The notes under the pieces are model-generated. The model saw only the letters and a program-made list of their open reading frames with translations, was not told the origin of the DNA and did not search any database. Positions 42,346-51,032 of a DNA stretch of 64,000 nt are shown here, piece after piece. The DNA is taken from positions 1-64,000 of the forward strand of contig JAFAOU010000201.1 in NCBI GenBank assembly GCA_019247495.1, read 5' to 3'. Made by a program: the position numbers and the translations under genes. How positions within the stretch are numbered: the first letter of the stretch is position 1; every line of letters begins with the position of its first letter. This stretch comes from Acidobacteriota bacterium (GTDB lineage: Bacteria; Acidobacteriota; Thermoanaerobaculia; Gp7-AA8).

Positions 42346-43056
42346 TTCAACGATTTCTCCATCGACCAGCGTGATCCGTCGCTGCGTGCGCGCGGCGATG
42401 GCGGGATCATGCGTGACCAGGACGATGGTCTCGTCGTGGGCGGCCAGTTCCTCGAAGATGGCGATGATGTCGGAGCCGGTTTTCTGATCGAGGTTGCCGG
42501 TCGGCTCGTCGGCGAGGATCAGCGATGGATCGTTGACCAGTGCGCGTGCGATGGCGACGCGCTGACGCTGACCGCCGGACAATTCGTTCGGACGGTGCTT
42601 GGCGCGTTTCTCGAGACCGACGCGCTGCAGCGCTTTGAACGCGCGCTCACGGCGCTCGTCGCGTCCGACGCCCGCGTAGAGCAGCGGCAGCTCGACGTTC
42701 TTCAGGATCGACGCGCGCGGCAGCAGGTTGAAGGTCTGAAACACGAATCCGATCTTCTGGTTGCGGACGCGGGCCAGAGCGCGCGCCGACATCTCGGCGA
42801 CATCTTCGCCGTCCAGCCAATACTTGCCGGTGGTCGGCGTGTCGAGGCAGCCGAGGATGTGCATCAGCGTCGATTTGCCGGAGCCGGACGGGCCGATGAT
42901 GGCCACGAACTCACCCTTCTCGATAGCGACATCGACCCCGCGCAGCGCCTGCACCGCGTTTTCTCCGGAGTCGTAGATCTTGGTGATCTCGTCGAGCTGG
43001 ATGAGAGCCTTGCGTGTGACCGGATGCGGCTCTTTGAATTGGAGTAGTGCGCTCAT
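42334..43056 (-). CDS. MacB/LolD-type ABC ATPase
   Basis: A 240-residue ATPase: Walker A GPSGSGKST at about residues 55-63, LSGGQRQRVAIARAL signature, Walker B ILADEPTGNLD, and VTHDPAI. The subfamily drives MacB, LolCDE or FtsE-like systems, consistent with two FtsX-type permeases and a periplasmic adaptor in the same operon. It ends inside a repeat. Confidence 0.92.
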   Translation of the reverse strand: MSALLQFKEPHPVTRKALIQLDEITKIYDSGENAVQALRGVDVAIEKGEFVAIIGPSGSGKSTLMHILGCLDTPTTGKYWLDGEDVAEMSARALARVRNQKIGFVFQTFNLLPRASILKNVELPLLYAGVGRDERRERAFKALQRVGLEKRAKHRPNELSGGQRQRVAIARALVNDPSLILADEPTGNLDQKTGSDIIAIFEELAAHDETIVLVTHDPAIAARTQRRITLVDGEIVESEE

Positions 43057-43072
43057 GTGTGCTCGCTTTGCT

Positions 43073-43192
43073 CGCGGGTGTCGGGTGTCAGGTGTCGGGT
43101 GTCGGGTGTCGGAGGTTAGCGTGCCGGATGTCTGGTGTCGGAGCAGGATTCTTTTCGTCCTACGACCCCCGACCCCCGACTCCCTGCTCCCT
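43073..43192. repeat. Inverted repeat of GGGTGTCGGG words, copy 3
   Basis: GGGTGTCGGGTGTCAGGTGT and three further words; the right arm is CCTACGACCCCCGACCCCCG then ACTCCC. It lies between the adaptor stop and the ATPase start, within the MacAB-like operon. Confidence 0.83.
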
Positions 43193-44408
43193 AATCGTCG
43201 TTCTCGTTCTTCTTGTCCGCGGGCAGCGTCGGATCTTCCAGCGCCACTTCCTCGCCGGCCTTCAGGCCCTTCACGATTTCGACTTTCGAGTTATCGGACA
43301 GGCCGGTGACGATCGTCCGTTTCTCGAAGAACTTCTTCCAGCCGTCCTTGTCGGGCGCCTGCCCTTCTTTCTTCACGTCCTTCGTCGGCACCGTGTTCGG
43401 GTCGAGCTTCTTCTTCACGAACACCAGCTCCACGCCGTCGCGCTGGAAGACGGACTCGACCGGGACGGTGAGCACTTTGTCCTTCCGCTCACCGTTCACT
43501 TCGATGTTCGCGGTCATGCCGGAGCGCAGCTCGCGGCCCTGCGCGTCGAGACGGATTTCGACGTCGAACACGCGCACTTTGTCGTCGATGCGCACGGCCG
43601 GCGCGATACGGTCGATGCGGCCGGCGAAGGAAATCTTCGGATAGGCGTCGAGCGAGACTTTGACCGGCATGCCCACCCTGATCTTGCCGATGTCGACTTC
43701 GTTGACGCCCGCTTTGACGATCATCTTCGAGACGTCGGCGACGCTGAAGAGCACCGTGCCGGCGTTGAACGACGACACGCCGCTGGTGATCGATTCGCCG
43801 ATCTCGACGTTCTTCGTGAGCACCACGCCGTCCATCGGCGCCACGACGTTCGAGCCCTGGAACCTGTTCACCGCCTGCGCGATCGGGATGCCGCTGCGCT
43901 CCACGATGTTGTACTTCTCCTCGGTCTTCTCGTACTCCTGCTTCGCCGCCAGATACTCGGCCTCGGAATCGCGGTTCTGTTTGCCGGCCAGGAGGCCGGA
44001 CTCGAAGAGGCTGTGATCCGATTCGTAATTCTTCTTTGCCTGGTCGTAGCGGATCTTCGATGCGGTCAGCGCGTTCTTGACGTCGGCGATCGACTGCGCC
44101 TGATTCAGATCGGGCTCGATGCGGGCCAGCGTTTCTCCGCGCTTCACCTGATCGCCATCGCGGTGCAGGATCTCGACGACCTTGCCCGATACGACGCTCT
44201 TGACGTCGACCTTGACCTCGGGCTGGACGTTGCCGACCTCGGTGACCTTGACCTGGATGTCAGCGACTTCGGCCTTGCCGACCTTCACGGGCAGCTTCAC
44301 TTCCTGCTTCTTGCCGTTCGCCTTCATCGCCACGAACGTGATGACGATCGCGACTGCGAGGACAATGATCGACCACACCGCAACTTTCTTTTTGCGCTTC
44401 CCGCTCAT
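43191..44408 (-). CDS. MacA/HlyD-type periplasmic adaptor of the export ABC system
   Basis: A 405-residue membrane-fusion protein. One N-terminal anchor (VAVWSIIVLAVAIVITFVAM, residues about 8-27) is followed by a lipoyl half-motif (GKVVEILHRDGDQVKRGETL), an alpha-hairpin rich in Lys and Glu (YDQAKKNYESDHSLFESGL), and barrel domains. It connects the inner-membrane exporter to an outer-membrane channel; no TolC-like gene is adjacent. It is the first gene of the four-gene unit (adaptor, ATPase, two permeases). Confidence 0.9.
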   Translation of the reverse strand: MSGKRKKKVAVWSIIVLAVAIVITFVAMKANGKKQEVKLPVKVGKAEVADIQVKVTEVGNVQPEVKVDVKSVVSGKVVEILHRDGDQVKRGETLARIEPDLNQAQSIADVKNALTASKIRYDQAKKNYESDHSLFESGLLAGKQNRDSEAEYLAAKQEYEKTEEKYNIVERSGIPIAQAVNRFQGSNVVAPMDGVVLTKNVEIGESITSGVSSFNAGTVLFSVADVSKMIVKAGVNEVDIGKIRVGMPVKVSLDAYPKISFAGRIDRIAPAVRIDDKVRVFDVEIRLDAQGRELRSGMTANIEVNGERKDKVLTVPVESVFQRDGVELVFVKKKLDPNTVPTKDVKKEGQAPDKDGWKKFFEKRTIVTGLSDNSKVEIVKGLKAGEEVALEDPTLPADKKNENDD

Positions 44409-44505
44409 AGGACGCTCCTCGAATTGGTTACTGCGAACGTAAACGTCCGAGGAGGGCGAAGGTTTCAGGCTGTGACAAACCTATACTTCCGCTCCGGTCG
44501 CCCCG

Positions 44506-45438
44506 ATGAAGCTCCCCGTTCCCGTCCTCCTCGCAGCGGTCTTTTTCTGCGGCGGCCTTTCCGCGGACCAGGCTCTCTTCCGCAACGCCAGCATCAGCTT
44601 CGGAGACGGATCGGTCCTGGATATGAAGACAGCCGACGTCAATCACGACGGAAAACAGGACGTGATTCTGTTCCAGGCAGTCACCGCGTCGCAGACTGCC
44701 TGCTCGATCATCACGATGTTCGGCAATGGCGACGGCACCTTTCGGGCTCCCGTAAAGACTCCAATCGCCTCCTGCGGATCGGTCGCATTCGGCGATCTGG
44801 ACAGCGACGGCAATGTCGACGTCGTTTTGAGCGGATACGACCGTCTAATCGAAGTTTATCGAGGGAACAATGATGGCTCGTTCACTCTGCGATCGACAAA
44901 GAATAGAGCCGGTTCGATTCTCTACAGTGCCCCGAACCTGCTCCTCTCCGATCTGAATGGTGACGGCAAAATCGACCTGATCAGTCCGGCCGGCTGTTGC
45001 CAGCAAACGGAAACATTCCGAGGAAACGGCGACGGCACGTTCGCCGACGGCGTTTTGCAGCCTGACTTCGCCACTGCGATCACCGGCATCGTCGCTGGGG
45101 ACTTCGACGGTGATGGCCGGACGGACATGCTCGTGACATCCCGTAACGGAGGCCTGTCGTTGATCACCGGCAAAGGCGATGGCAACTTCAATGCTCCGAC
45201 GGTTCTCTCCACCGAGGGCGCCCTCGCTGCGGCGGGCGATTTCAATGGTGACCTCAAGACCGACTACGTAGCGGGAGCTGCGAGCGGACCCGCTGCCGGC
45301 TACCACTCTTACTCGGCAACCTACAACGGCAACGTCAACACGGATCCAGTGTCGTCCACCGTCAATAGCGACTACGCCGTCGACGCCGCGCCCTGCACGC
45401 CGGCGTCAAACTGCGTGCGCCGTCGCGCGGTCCATTGA
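44506..45438 (+). CDS. Secreted FG-GAP (VCBS) repeat protein
   Basis: A 310-residue protein with a signal peptide (VPVLLAAVFFCGGLSA). Five to six Ca-binding DxDxDG-type loops recur about every 45-50 residues: DVNHDGKQDVI, DLDSDGNVDVV, DLNGDGKIDLI, DFDGDGRTDML and DFNGDLKTDYV. These form a seven-bladed integrin-alpha-like propeller in better known relatives, here perhaps incomplete. The C-terminus (CTPASNCVRRR) has Cys and basic residues. Surface adhesion or binding is possible; nothing more can be said. Confidence 0.8.
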   Translation: MKLPVPVLLAAVFFCGGLSADQALFRNASISFGDGSVLDMKTADVNHDGKQDVILFQAVTASQTACSIITMFGNGDGTFRAPVKTPIASCGSVAFGDLDSDGNVDVVLSGYDRLIEVYRGNNDGSFTLRSTKNRAGSILYSAPNLLLSDLNGDGKIDLISPAGCCQQTETFRGNGDGTFADGVLQPDFATAITGIVAGDFDGDGRTDMLVTSRNGGLSLITGKGDGNFNAPTVLSTEGALAAAGDFNGDLKTDYVAGAASGPAAGYHSYSATYNGNVNTDPVSSTVNSDYAVDAAPCTPASNCVRRRAVH

Positions 45439-45449
45439 ATACCCGCTAA

Positions 45450-45477
45450 GACCGCCGCCGCATCAACGGCGGCGGTC
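45450..45477. terminator. Bidirectional hairpin terminator between convergent genes
   Basis: Perfect 11-bp stem GACCGCCGCCG / CGGCGGCGGTC with loop CATCAA. It lies 12 bp after the FG-GAP gene stop and 11 bp before the OmpA gene stop. There is no strong T-run, so termination efficiency is uncertain. Unlike its neighbours it is a plain hairpin, not a word repeat. Confidence 0.7.
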
Positions 45478-45487
45478 TCAATACGAG

Positions 45488-47305
45488 CTATTGCGTAATC
45501 ACCAGCTCCACGCGCCGGTTCTGCTGGCGTCCGGCGGCGGTTTTGTTCGTGGCGATCGGCGACTCTTCGCCTTTGCCGTCCGCGGTGATGTGATCGCCGG
45601 AGATGCCTGCGGATACGAGGTAATCCCGCACGGCGTTGGCGCGTTTCTCCGACAGTGCCTGATTCGTGGCCGTGCCGCCTACGCTGTCGGTGTGACCTTC
45701 GACGGCGATCTTCAGCGACGGGTCGGTCTGCAACTGTTTGGCGATCTTCGACAGTGTCGATTTCGCGCCGGGCTTCAGCGCGGTCTTGCCGGTGTCGAAG
45801 AGGATTCCGCCGTTGAGCGTGACGATGAGTCCGCGCTGCTCGCTGCGGGTCGATGCGATGCGTGAGAGCTCGTTCTGAATGCGGAGCCGCCGCGTCTCGG
45901 CGTCGCTGGCCGCGAGCTGACGGCGGGTCTCTTCCAACTGCGTCTGCGCAGACTCGGCGGCCGCCTGGGCCTGCTGCGCCGCAACATTTGCAGCCTGCGC
46001 CTGCTGCGCGGCGTTTTCAGCCTGCGCCCTCAGCGCCGCGGCCTCGGCGTCGGCCTGCTGACGGCGCGCCTGCGCCGCGGCGATCGCTTCCTGTTCCTGC
46101 TTGTCGCGCTGCGCGCGCGCGGCCGACTCCGCCTCGAGCGATTGACGGAACGTGTCGAGCTGCTGTTGGCGCGCAAGGATGTCGGCCTGACGCTGCGCGA
46201 GCACATCCGAATTCAGAGTGCCAGTCTGCTGGGCGGCGGTGAGATCCGTTCGCAGCCGCGCGATCTCTGCCTGCATCGCTTCCGCATTCGCCCGCTCGCG
46301 ATCCTGAATCGTTCGCAGCGCCAACTGCTGATCTTCGATCTGCCGGCGCATCGCGTCGACGTCCGAGGGAGACGCGGTCGTAATCGTGGTGGTGTACTTG
46401 CCGTACGCCTCTTCGAGTTGCCTCTCGGCCGCGATGCGTGCCTGACGATCGGCTTCGACTTGCGCCTCGGCGGCGCGGCGGTTCGCGTCGATCTGTTGCC
46501 GCAGCCGCTCGACTTCCGCCGACTGCGCCACGCGATTGGCCTGTTCGTTCGCAAGCTGCTGCTGCAGTTCGATGGCTCGCCGCTCCGCGATTTCGCGCTG
46601 GGCGCGGTCCGCAGCAGCCTGGCGTTCACTCGCCGCCTGCGCGAGGCGCGTGCGATCGAGCTGCAGTCCAGGCATCACCTTCGTCGATTGTGCGAGCCGC
46701 GCCAGATAAAACGCACGGCGGCCGATCATCTCCGCGCGATACGCGAGGTCGTCGGCAGTCTCGCTGTTCGTCGTCCCTTTCGATACCCGTTTCGCGCTGT
46801 CGATGTATCCCTCGGCGATGCGTATGTCGTTGTCAGGGACGTTGTCGAGCGCACCCGCCACCTTGGCCTGATCGACGGCGTACTGCGCGGCCGCGATGCG
46901 CTCCTTCGTCGTCGCGCCGTGATTCATCGGCATCGTCGGCGACTCTTCCGCGAGCAACGTCACGTTCGATGTGCCGCCAAATCTCAGGATGTCGGTCTGC
47001 AGCCCGTGGATGGCCGCGTTGGTGCTGAGCCAGCGCGCTTTTGCCGCCGCGGCCTGCGCGGCAACGGTCGCTTCGATGGCGCGCATGTGGGCTTCATTGC
47101 GCAACGATTCCTTGTTCGCGTTCCAGTTTTCCTGCGCGAACCGCGCGCGATACGCGGCCTCGTCGTACAGCGTTTTCGCGAATGCGCCCGCGCCCGCCAT
47201 ATCCGCAGCCGTGAGCGCCTGCTGCGCGCGGTCGAGATCGGTCGTCTGTGCCGCCAGCGACGCGGCGAGCAGCATGCCGAGCACTGCCGTTTTGAATACG
47301 TTCAT
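45488..47305 (-). CDS. OmpA-family protein with long coiled coil
   Basis: A 605-residue exported protein. A signal peptide (KTAVLGMLLAASLAAQ) is followed by a DUF4398-like helical part, then a long Ala/Gln/Glu/Arg coiled coil (about residues 200-470), then a C-terminal peptidoglycan-binding OmpA domain (VTLNGGILFDTGKTAL, IAVEGHTDSVGGTATNQALS, KRANAVRDYL, NRRVELVI). It should tether the outer membrane or periplasmic structures to the cell wall. The gene is alone between a terminator and the liv operon. Confidence 0.9.
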   Translation of the reverse strand: MNVFKTAVLGMLLAASLAAQTTDLDRAQQALTAADMAGAGAFAKTLYDEAAYRARFAQENWNANKESLRNEAHMRAIEATVAAQAAAAKARWLSTNAAIHGLQTDILRFGGTSNVTLLAEESPTMPMNHGATTKERIAAAQYAVDQAKVAGALDNVPDNDIRIAEGYIDSAKRVSKGTTNSETADDLAYRAEMIGRRAFYLARLAQSTKVMPGLQLDRTRLAQAASERQAAADRAQREIAERRAIELQQQLANEQANRVAQSAEVERLRQQIDANRRAAEAQVEADRQARIAAERQLEEAYGKYTTTITTASPSDVDAMRRQIEDQQLALRTIQDRERANAEAMQAEIARLRTDLTAAQQTGTLNSDVLAQRQADILARQQQLDTFRQSLEAESAARAQRDKQEQEAIAAAQARRQQADAEAAALRAQAENAAQQAQAANVAAQQAQAAAESAQTQLEETRRQLAASDAETRRLRIQNELSRIASTRSEQRGLIVTLNGGILFDTGKTALKPGAKSTLSKIAKQLQTDPSLKIAVEGHTDSVGGTATNQALSEKRANAVRDYLVSAGISGDHITADGKGEESPIATNKTAAGRQQNRRVELVITQ

Positions 47306-47356
47306 TGGTCCTCCTTACTGGGCGGAGGAGTGTGCAAGGGTGGGACCGTTTCGGCT

Positions 47357-48067
47357 TTACCCGCCGAGGTACGCCTTCTTGATGCGGTCGCTCGACAGCA
47401 TCGCTTTCGTGTCGTCGGTCAACACGATGCGGCCGGTCTCCATCACGTAGCCGCGGTGGGCCGTGACGAGAGCCATGTGGGCGTTCTGTTCGACGAGGAG
47501 GATCGTCGTCCCCTCGGCGTTGATCTCTTTGATGACGCGGAAAATCGTCTGCACCATCTGCGGAGCGAGTCCGAGGCTGGGTTCGTCGAGGAGGAGCACC
47601 TGTGGCTTCGACATCAGCGCGCGCGAGATCGCCAGCATCTGCTGCTCGCCACCGGAAAGCGTCCCCGCGCTCTGCTTGATCCGCTCTTTGAGAACCGGGA
47701 AGAGCGTGAAGATCCGCTCGTACTCCGACTGCTTGATCTTGTCTTTGCGCAGGTACGCGCCGAGCTCGAGATTGTCATTGACCGTGAGGTTCGCGAAGAT
47801 CCCGCGCCCCTCCGGGACGTGCGACACGCCCATCGCCGTGATCACGTGCGGCTTGATTCCGGTGATCGTGCGGCCGTCGTAGGTCACATCGCCGGTCTTC
47901 GGCTTGAGCAGTCCGGAGATCGTGCGCAGCGTCGTGGTCTTGCCCGCGCCGTTCGCGCCGATCAGCGTGACGATCTCGCCCTTGTTCACGTCGAGATCGA
48001 TGCCGCGCAGCGCCGGAATCGTGCCGTACGCGACTTCGAGGTTGCTGACGCTGAGCAGCGAAGTCAT
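47357..48067 (-). CDS. livF: Branched-chain amino acid ABC transporter ATPase LivF
   Basis: A 236-residue ATPase: Walker A GANGAGKTT, signature LSGGEQQMLAISRAL and Walker B VLLLDEPSLGLAP. The C-terminus (TDDTKAMLSSDRIKKAYLGG) is that of LivF. It overlaps livG by 4 bp (ATGA) and is the last gene of livJHMGF. Confidence 0.94.
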   Translation of the reverse strand: MTSLLSVSNLEVAYGTIPALRGIDLDVNKGEIVTLIGANGAGKTTTLRTISGLLKPKTGDVTYDGRTITGIKPHVITAMGVSHVPEGRGIFANLTVNDNLELGAYLRKDKIKQSEYERIFTLFPVLKERIKQSAGTLSGGEQQMLAISRALMSKPQVLLLDEPSLGLAPQMVQTIFRVIKEINAEGTTILLVEQNAHMALVTAHRGYVMETGRIVLTDDTKAMLSSDRIKKAYLGG

Positions 48068-48858
48068 ACGCCAGCCGCCTCCGCCGGTTCGCCGAGGTAA
48101 GCCTCGATCACGACAGGATTCGCGCGCACTTCCTCAGGCGTTCCCTGCGCGATCGTCTTGCCGAAGCTGAGCACGATGATCCGCTCGCAGATGCCCATCA
48201 CCAGTTCCATGTTGTGCTCGATGAGCAGGATGGCGATGTCGAACTTGTCGCGGATCTCGTGAATCGTCTCCATCAGGTCGAGCGTTTCGCGATCGTTGAG
48301 TCCCGCCGCCGGCTCGTCGAGCAGAAGCAGCTTCGGACGCGCCGCGAGTGCACGCGCGATTTCCAGCCGGCGTTGATCGCCGTACGGCAGGTTCTTCGCG
48401 TAGTAGTCGGCACGCGATTCGAGCCCGAAAATCTTCAGCAGATCGAACGCGTCCTTCTCCGCGACTTCCTCGGCTTTGTGAAATCGATTCGTGTGCAGCA
48501 CCGCCGACGTGCCGGAGTATTTGTAGTGGATATGGCCGCCGATCTTGACGTTGTCGAGGACCGACAGCTCTTTGAAAAGGCGGATGTTCTGGAACGTGCG
48601 CGCCACGCCGAGGGCGGTGATCTGGTACGGCTTGAACTCGTGCGTGGAAACGCCGCCGACGTGAATCTCCCCCTCGGTCGGCTTGTAGACGCCGGTGAGC
48701 ATGTTGAAAACCGTCGTCTTGCCGGCACCGTTCGGGCCGATCAGGCCGACCAGCTCATGCGGCTGGATGGTGAGGTTGAAATGCGACACCGCCGTCAGAC
48801 CGCCGAAGCGAATCGTTACGTCGCGCGCATCAAGCAGAGCGTTCCCGTTAGCCATCAC
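48064..48858 (-). CDS. livG: Branched-chain amino acid ABC transporter ATPase LivG
   Basis: A 264-residue ATPase: Walker A GPNGAGKTTVFNMLTGVYKP, signature LPYGDQRRLEIARAL, Walker B KLLLLDEPAAGLN. The longer LivG-type helical insert (EVAEKDAFDLLKIFGLESRA) is present. It overlaps livM by 4 bp and livF by 4 bp, indicating tight translational coupling. Confidence 0.94.
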   Translation of the reverse strand: MMANGNALLDARDVTIRFGGLTAVSHFNLTIQPHELVGLIGPNGAGKTTVFNMLTGVYKPTEGEIHVGGVSTHEFKPYQITALGVARTFQNIRLFKELSVLDNVKIGGHIHYKYSGTSAVLHTNRFHKAEEVAEKDAFDLLKIFGLESRADYYAKNLPYGDQRRLEIARALAARPKLLLLDEPAAGLNDRETLDLMETIHEIRDKFDIAILLIEHNMELVMGICERIIVLSFGKTIAQGTPEEVRANPVVIEAYLGEPAEAAGV

Positions 48859-49919
48859 GAAACCGGAGCGGAGCCTTCGTCAGCTTTGTTGTTCGGTGCC
48901 GAATCTTTCCGGCGCCGCAGCACCTGCCACAACTCGCGGCGGCCGAGAAGTCCCTGCGGCCGCGTCAACATCAACACGATGAGCATGATCGAGTAGATGA
49001 CCATGCGCGGATCGCGGCCACCGGGCATGAAGTCCTTCACCGACCGCAATCCCTCGGGAAGGAACGTGAGGATGACTGCCGCGACGACCGACCCGCTGAT
49101 TGATCCGAGTCCGCCGAGAACGACCATGGCCACGACCTCGAACGATTTCACGAACATGAACATCTGCGGATTGAGATACATCATGTAGTGCGCGTACAAC
49201 CCGCCCGCCACGCCGGCGAGGAACGAGCCGATGACGAACGCCTTGACCTTGTAGCGCGTCGTGTCGACACCCATGGCCTCGGCGGCGATCTGATCTTCGC
49301 GCACGGCAAGAAACGCGCGGCCGACCGATGATCCGACGAGGCGCCACGAGATCACGATCGTGATGCCGGCGGCGAGATAGACCCAGAAGAAGTTGCTCCA
49401 GTGCGGGATGCCGCTGAAGCCGCGCGCCGCGCCGATCTTGTCGATGTTGAGAATGAGCACGCGGATGATTTCGCCGAACCCCAGCGTGACGATGGCCAGA
49501 TAGTCGCCGCGCAAACGCAGCGACGGAAGTCCGACCACGTATCCGGCCAACGCCGCGAGCAGACCGCCGCAAAGTACGGCGATGACGAGATAGACGTTCT
49601 GCATCAACCACTGCTGCGTCCCCTCGGGCATTTTCTCGAGGCGCGGAGCGAAGTGGTAGAAGGTCAGGTAGGCAGAAAAGTACGCGCCGACGGCCATGAA
49701 TCCGGCGTGCCCGAGCGAGAACTGCCCCGCGTGTCCGTTGATGATGTTCAGCGACACCGCCAGCGTGATGTTGATCCCCATGATCACGAGGATGCGGTTG
49801 TAGTACGCAATGCCAGCGATCGGAATGGCGTCGAGCCCGTACGCGAGTCCGATCAGGACCGCGACGAACATGGCGAGCCAGAGGAAATCGCGGAGCCACC
49901 AGGGGAGAGACTTCGTCAC
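48855..49919 (-). CDS. livM: Branched-chain amino acid ABC transporter permease LivM
   Basis: A 354-residue permease with about ten hydrophobic segments, including the coupling block ALAGYVVGLPSLRLRGDYLA and the C-terminal VLTRPQG-like MLTRPQGLLG. The GTG at 49919 (GTG ACG AAG) is chosen because the AATGTTGA repeat begins only 18 bp upstream; reading through it would fuse LivM to the LivH region. Overlaps livG by 4 bp. Confidence 0.9.
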   Translation of the reverse strand: MTKSLPWWLRDFLWLAMFVAVLIGLAYGLDAIPIAGIAYYNRILVIMGINITLAVSLNIINGHAGQFSLGHAGFMAVGAYFSAYLTFYHFAPRLEKMPEGTQQWLMQNVYLVIAVLCGGLLAALAGYVVGLPSLRLRGDYLAIVTLGFGEIIRVLILNIDKIGAARGFSGIPHWSNFFWVYLAAGITIVISWRLVGSSVGRAFLAVREDQIAAEAMGVDTTRYKVKAFVIGSFLAGVAGGLYAHYMMYLNPQMFMFVKSFEVVAMVVLGGLGSISGSVVAAVILTFLPEGLRSVKDFMPGGRDPRMVIYSIMLIVLMLTRPQGLLGRRELWQVLRRRKDSAPNNKADEGSAPVS

Positions 49920-49936
49920 GCCCGGCCCCCCGAGGC

Positions 49937-50023
49937 AAATGTTGAATGTTGAATGTTGAATGACCGGTGGCCGCGCGCAGCCCCATTCAACATTCAACAT
50001 TGAACATTCAACATTCAACATTT
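49937..50023. repeat. Inverted repeat of AATGTTGAATGTTGAATG words inside the liv operon
   Basis: AAATGTTGAATGTTGAATGT then TGAATG; right arm CATTCAACATTCAACATTGA then ACATTCAACATTCAACATTT. It lies in the gap between livH and livM, where a stem could lower or tune read-through of livMGF. Confidence 0.87.
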
Positions 50024-50035
50024 GGCTTCTCAAAC

Positions 50036-50950
50036 TCAAACCTTCTCCGCCTGGTACTTCCCGAACAACCCGGACGGGCGGAACAGCAGGATCGCGATCA
50101 GGATGATGAAGGCGATGGCGTCGCGGTAATTCGAGAACTGGCTGCCGCCGACGAACGATTCGATGATGCCGATGATCAGTCCTCCCACCACCGCGCCGGG
50201 CACGTTGCCGATGCCGCCGAGGACCGCGGCGATGAACGCCTTCAGTCCGGGCATGATCCCCATCAGAGGATCGATCTTCGGATACGAGAGCCCGTAAAGG
50301 ATTCCGGCCACGGCCGCCAGCACCGATCCGATGATGAACGTCATCGAGATCACGCGGTCGGTCGGGATGCCCATCAGCGATGCGGTCTCGAAGTTGTAAG
50401 AAACCGCGCGCATGGCCCGGCCAAACTTTGTGCCGTAGATGATGTACTGCAGCAGGCCCATGAAGATCACGGCCACGACGAGCACGATGATCTGGTAGTT
50501 GGTCGTGGTCACGCCGCCGAAGTTGATGAGGTGCTTCTCGACCAGCGTGGGGAAGAATTTCGGATCGGCGCCGAAGACGAACTGGCCGCCATATTCGAGC
50601 AGGAACGACACGCCGATCGCCGTGATCAACGACGCGATCCGCGGCGCGTTCCGTAGCGGCCGGTACGCGATCCGTTCGTTGAGAAATCCGAAGAGCCCGC
50701 ATACGGACATTGCGATCAGCATGACCAGCCCGGCGTAACCCCAGCCGAGCGCGCCGTTGGTGGAGGGCAGGTGCCGGGCGGCGTATCCGCCCGCATAGAA
50801 ACCGACGAACGAGCCGAGCATGAAGACGTCGCCGTGGGCGAAGTTGATCAGCTTCAGGATGCCGTACACCATCGTGTAGCCGAGGGCGATCAGCGCGTAA
50901 ATCGCGCCGACGGCAATTCCGTTCAGCAGATTCTGGAGGATCTCCTGCAT
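50036..50950 (-). CDS. livH: Branched-chain amino acid ABC transporter permease LivH
   Basis: A 304-residue permease with about eight hydrophobic segments. Family marks are GIAVGAIYALIALGYTMVYG, LINFAHGDVFMLG and GMLPGLKAFIAAVLGGIGN-like GIMPGLKAFIAAVLGGIGNV. The gene lies 82 bp after the binding-protein gene, with a terminator-like hairpin between. Confidence 0.93.
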   Translation of the reverse strand: MQEILQNLLNGIAVGAIYALIALGYTMVYGILKLINFAHGDVFMLGSFVGFYAGGYAARHLPSTNGALGWGYAGLVMLIAMSVCGLFGFLNERIAYRPLRNAPRIASLITAIGVSFLLEYGGQFVFGADPKFFPTLVEKHLINFGGVTTTNYQIIVLVVAVIFMGLLQYIIYGTKFGRAMRAVSYNFETASLMGIPTDRVISMTFIIGSVLAAVAGILYGLSYPKIDPLMGIMPGLKAFIAAVLGGIGNVPGAVVGGLIIGIIESFVGGSQFSNYRDAIAFIILIAILLFRPSGLFGKYQAEKV

Positions 50951-50966
50951 TCAAAGGCCCTTACGC

Positions 50967-51000
50967 AAAAAAAGGTCCGGCGAACGCTAACCGCCGGACC
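50967..51000 (-). terminator. Hairpin with U-run between livJ and livH
   Basis: On the minus strand: GGTCCGGCGGTTAGCGTTCG then CCGGACC, followed by T7. The stem GGTCCGGCG/CGCCGGACC is 9 bp with a 9-nt loop. A partial intrinsic terminator here would give more binding protein than transporter. Confidence 0.82.
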
Positions 51001-51032
51001 AGTTTCTGTAAAGATAAAGTTTGGTATCGACT

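Noticed and set aside
44482..44487. TATACT as promoter of the FG-GAP gene
   Set aside because: It is 18 nt from the ATG and has no matching -35 element; not strong enough to list.
48855..50954. A single long open frame covering livM and beyond
   Set aside because: It is open only because the AATGTTGA repeat and part of livH in the wrong frame lack stops. livM starts at GTG 49919 and livH has its own frame.
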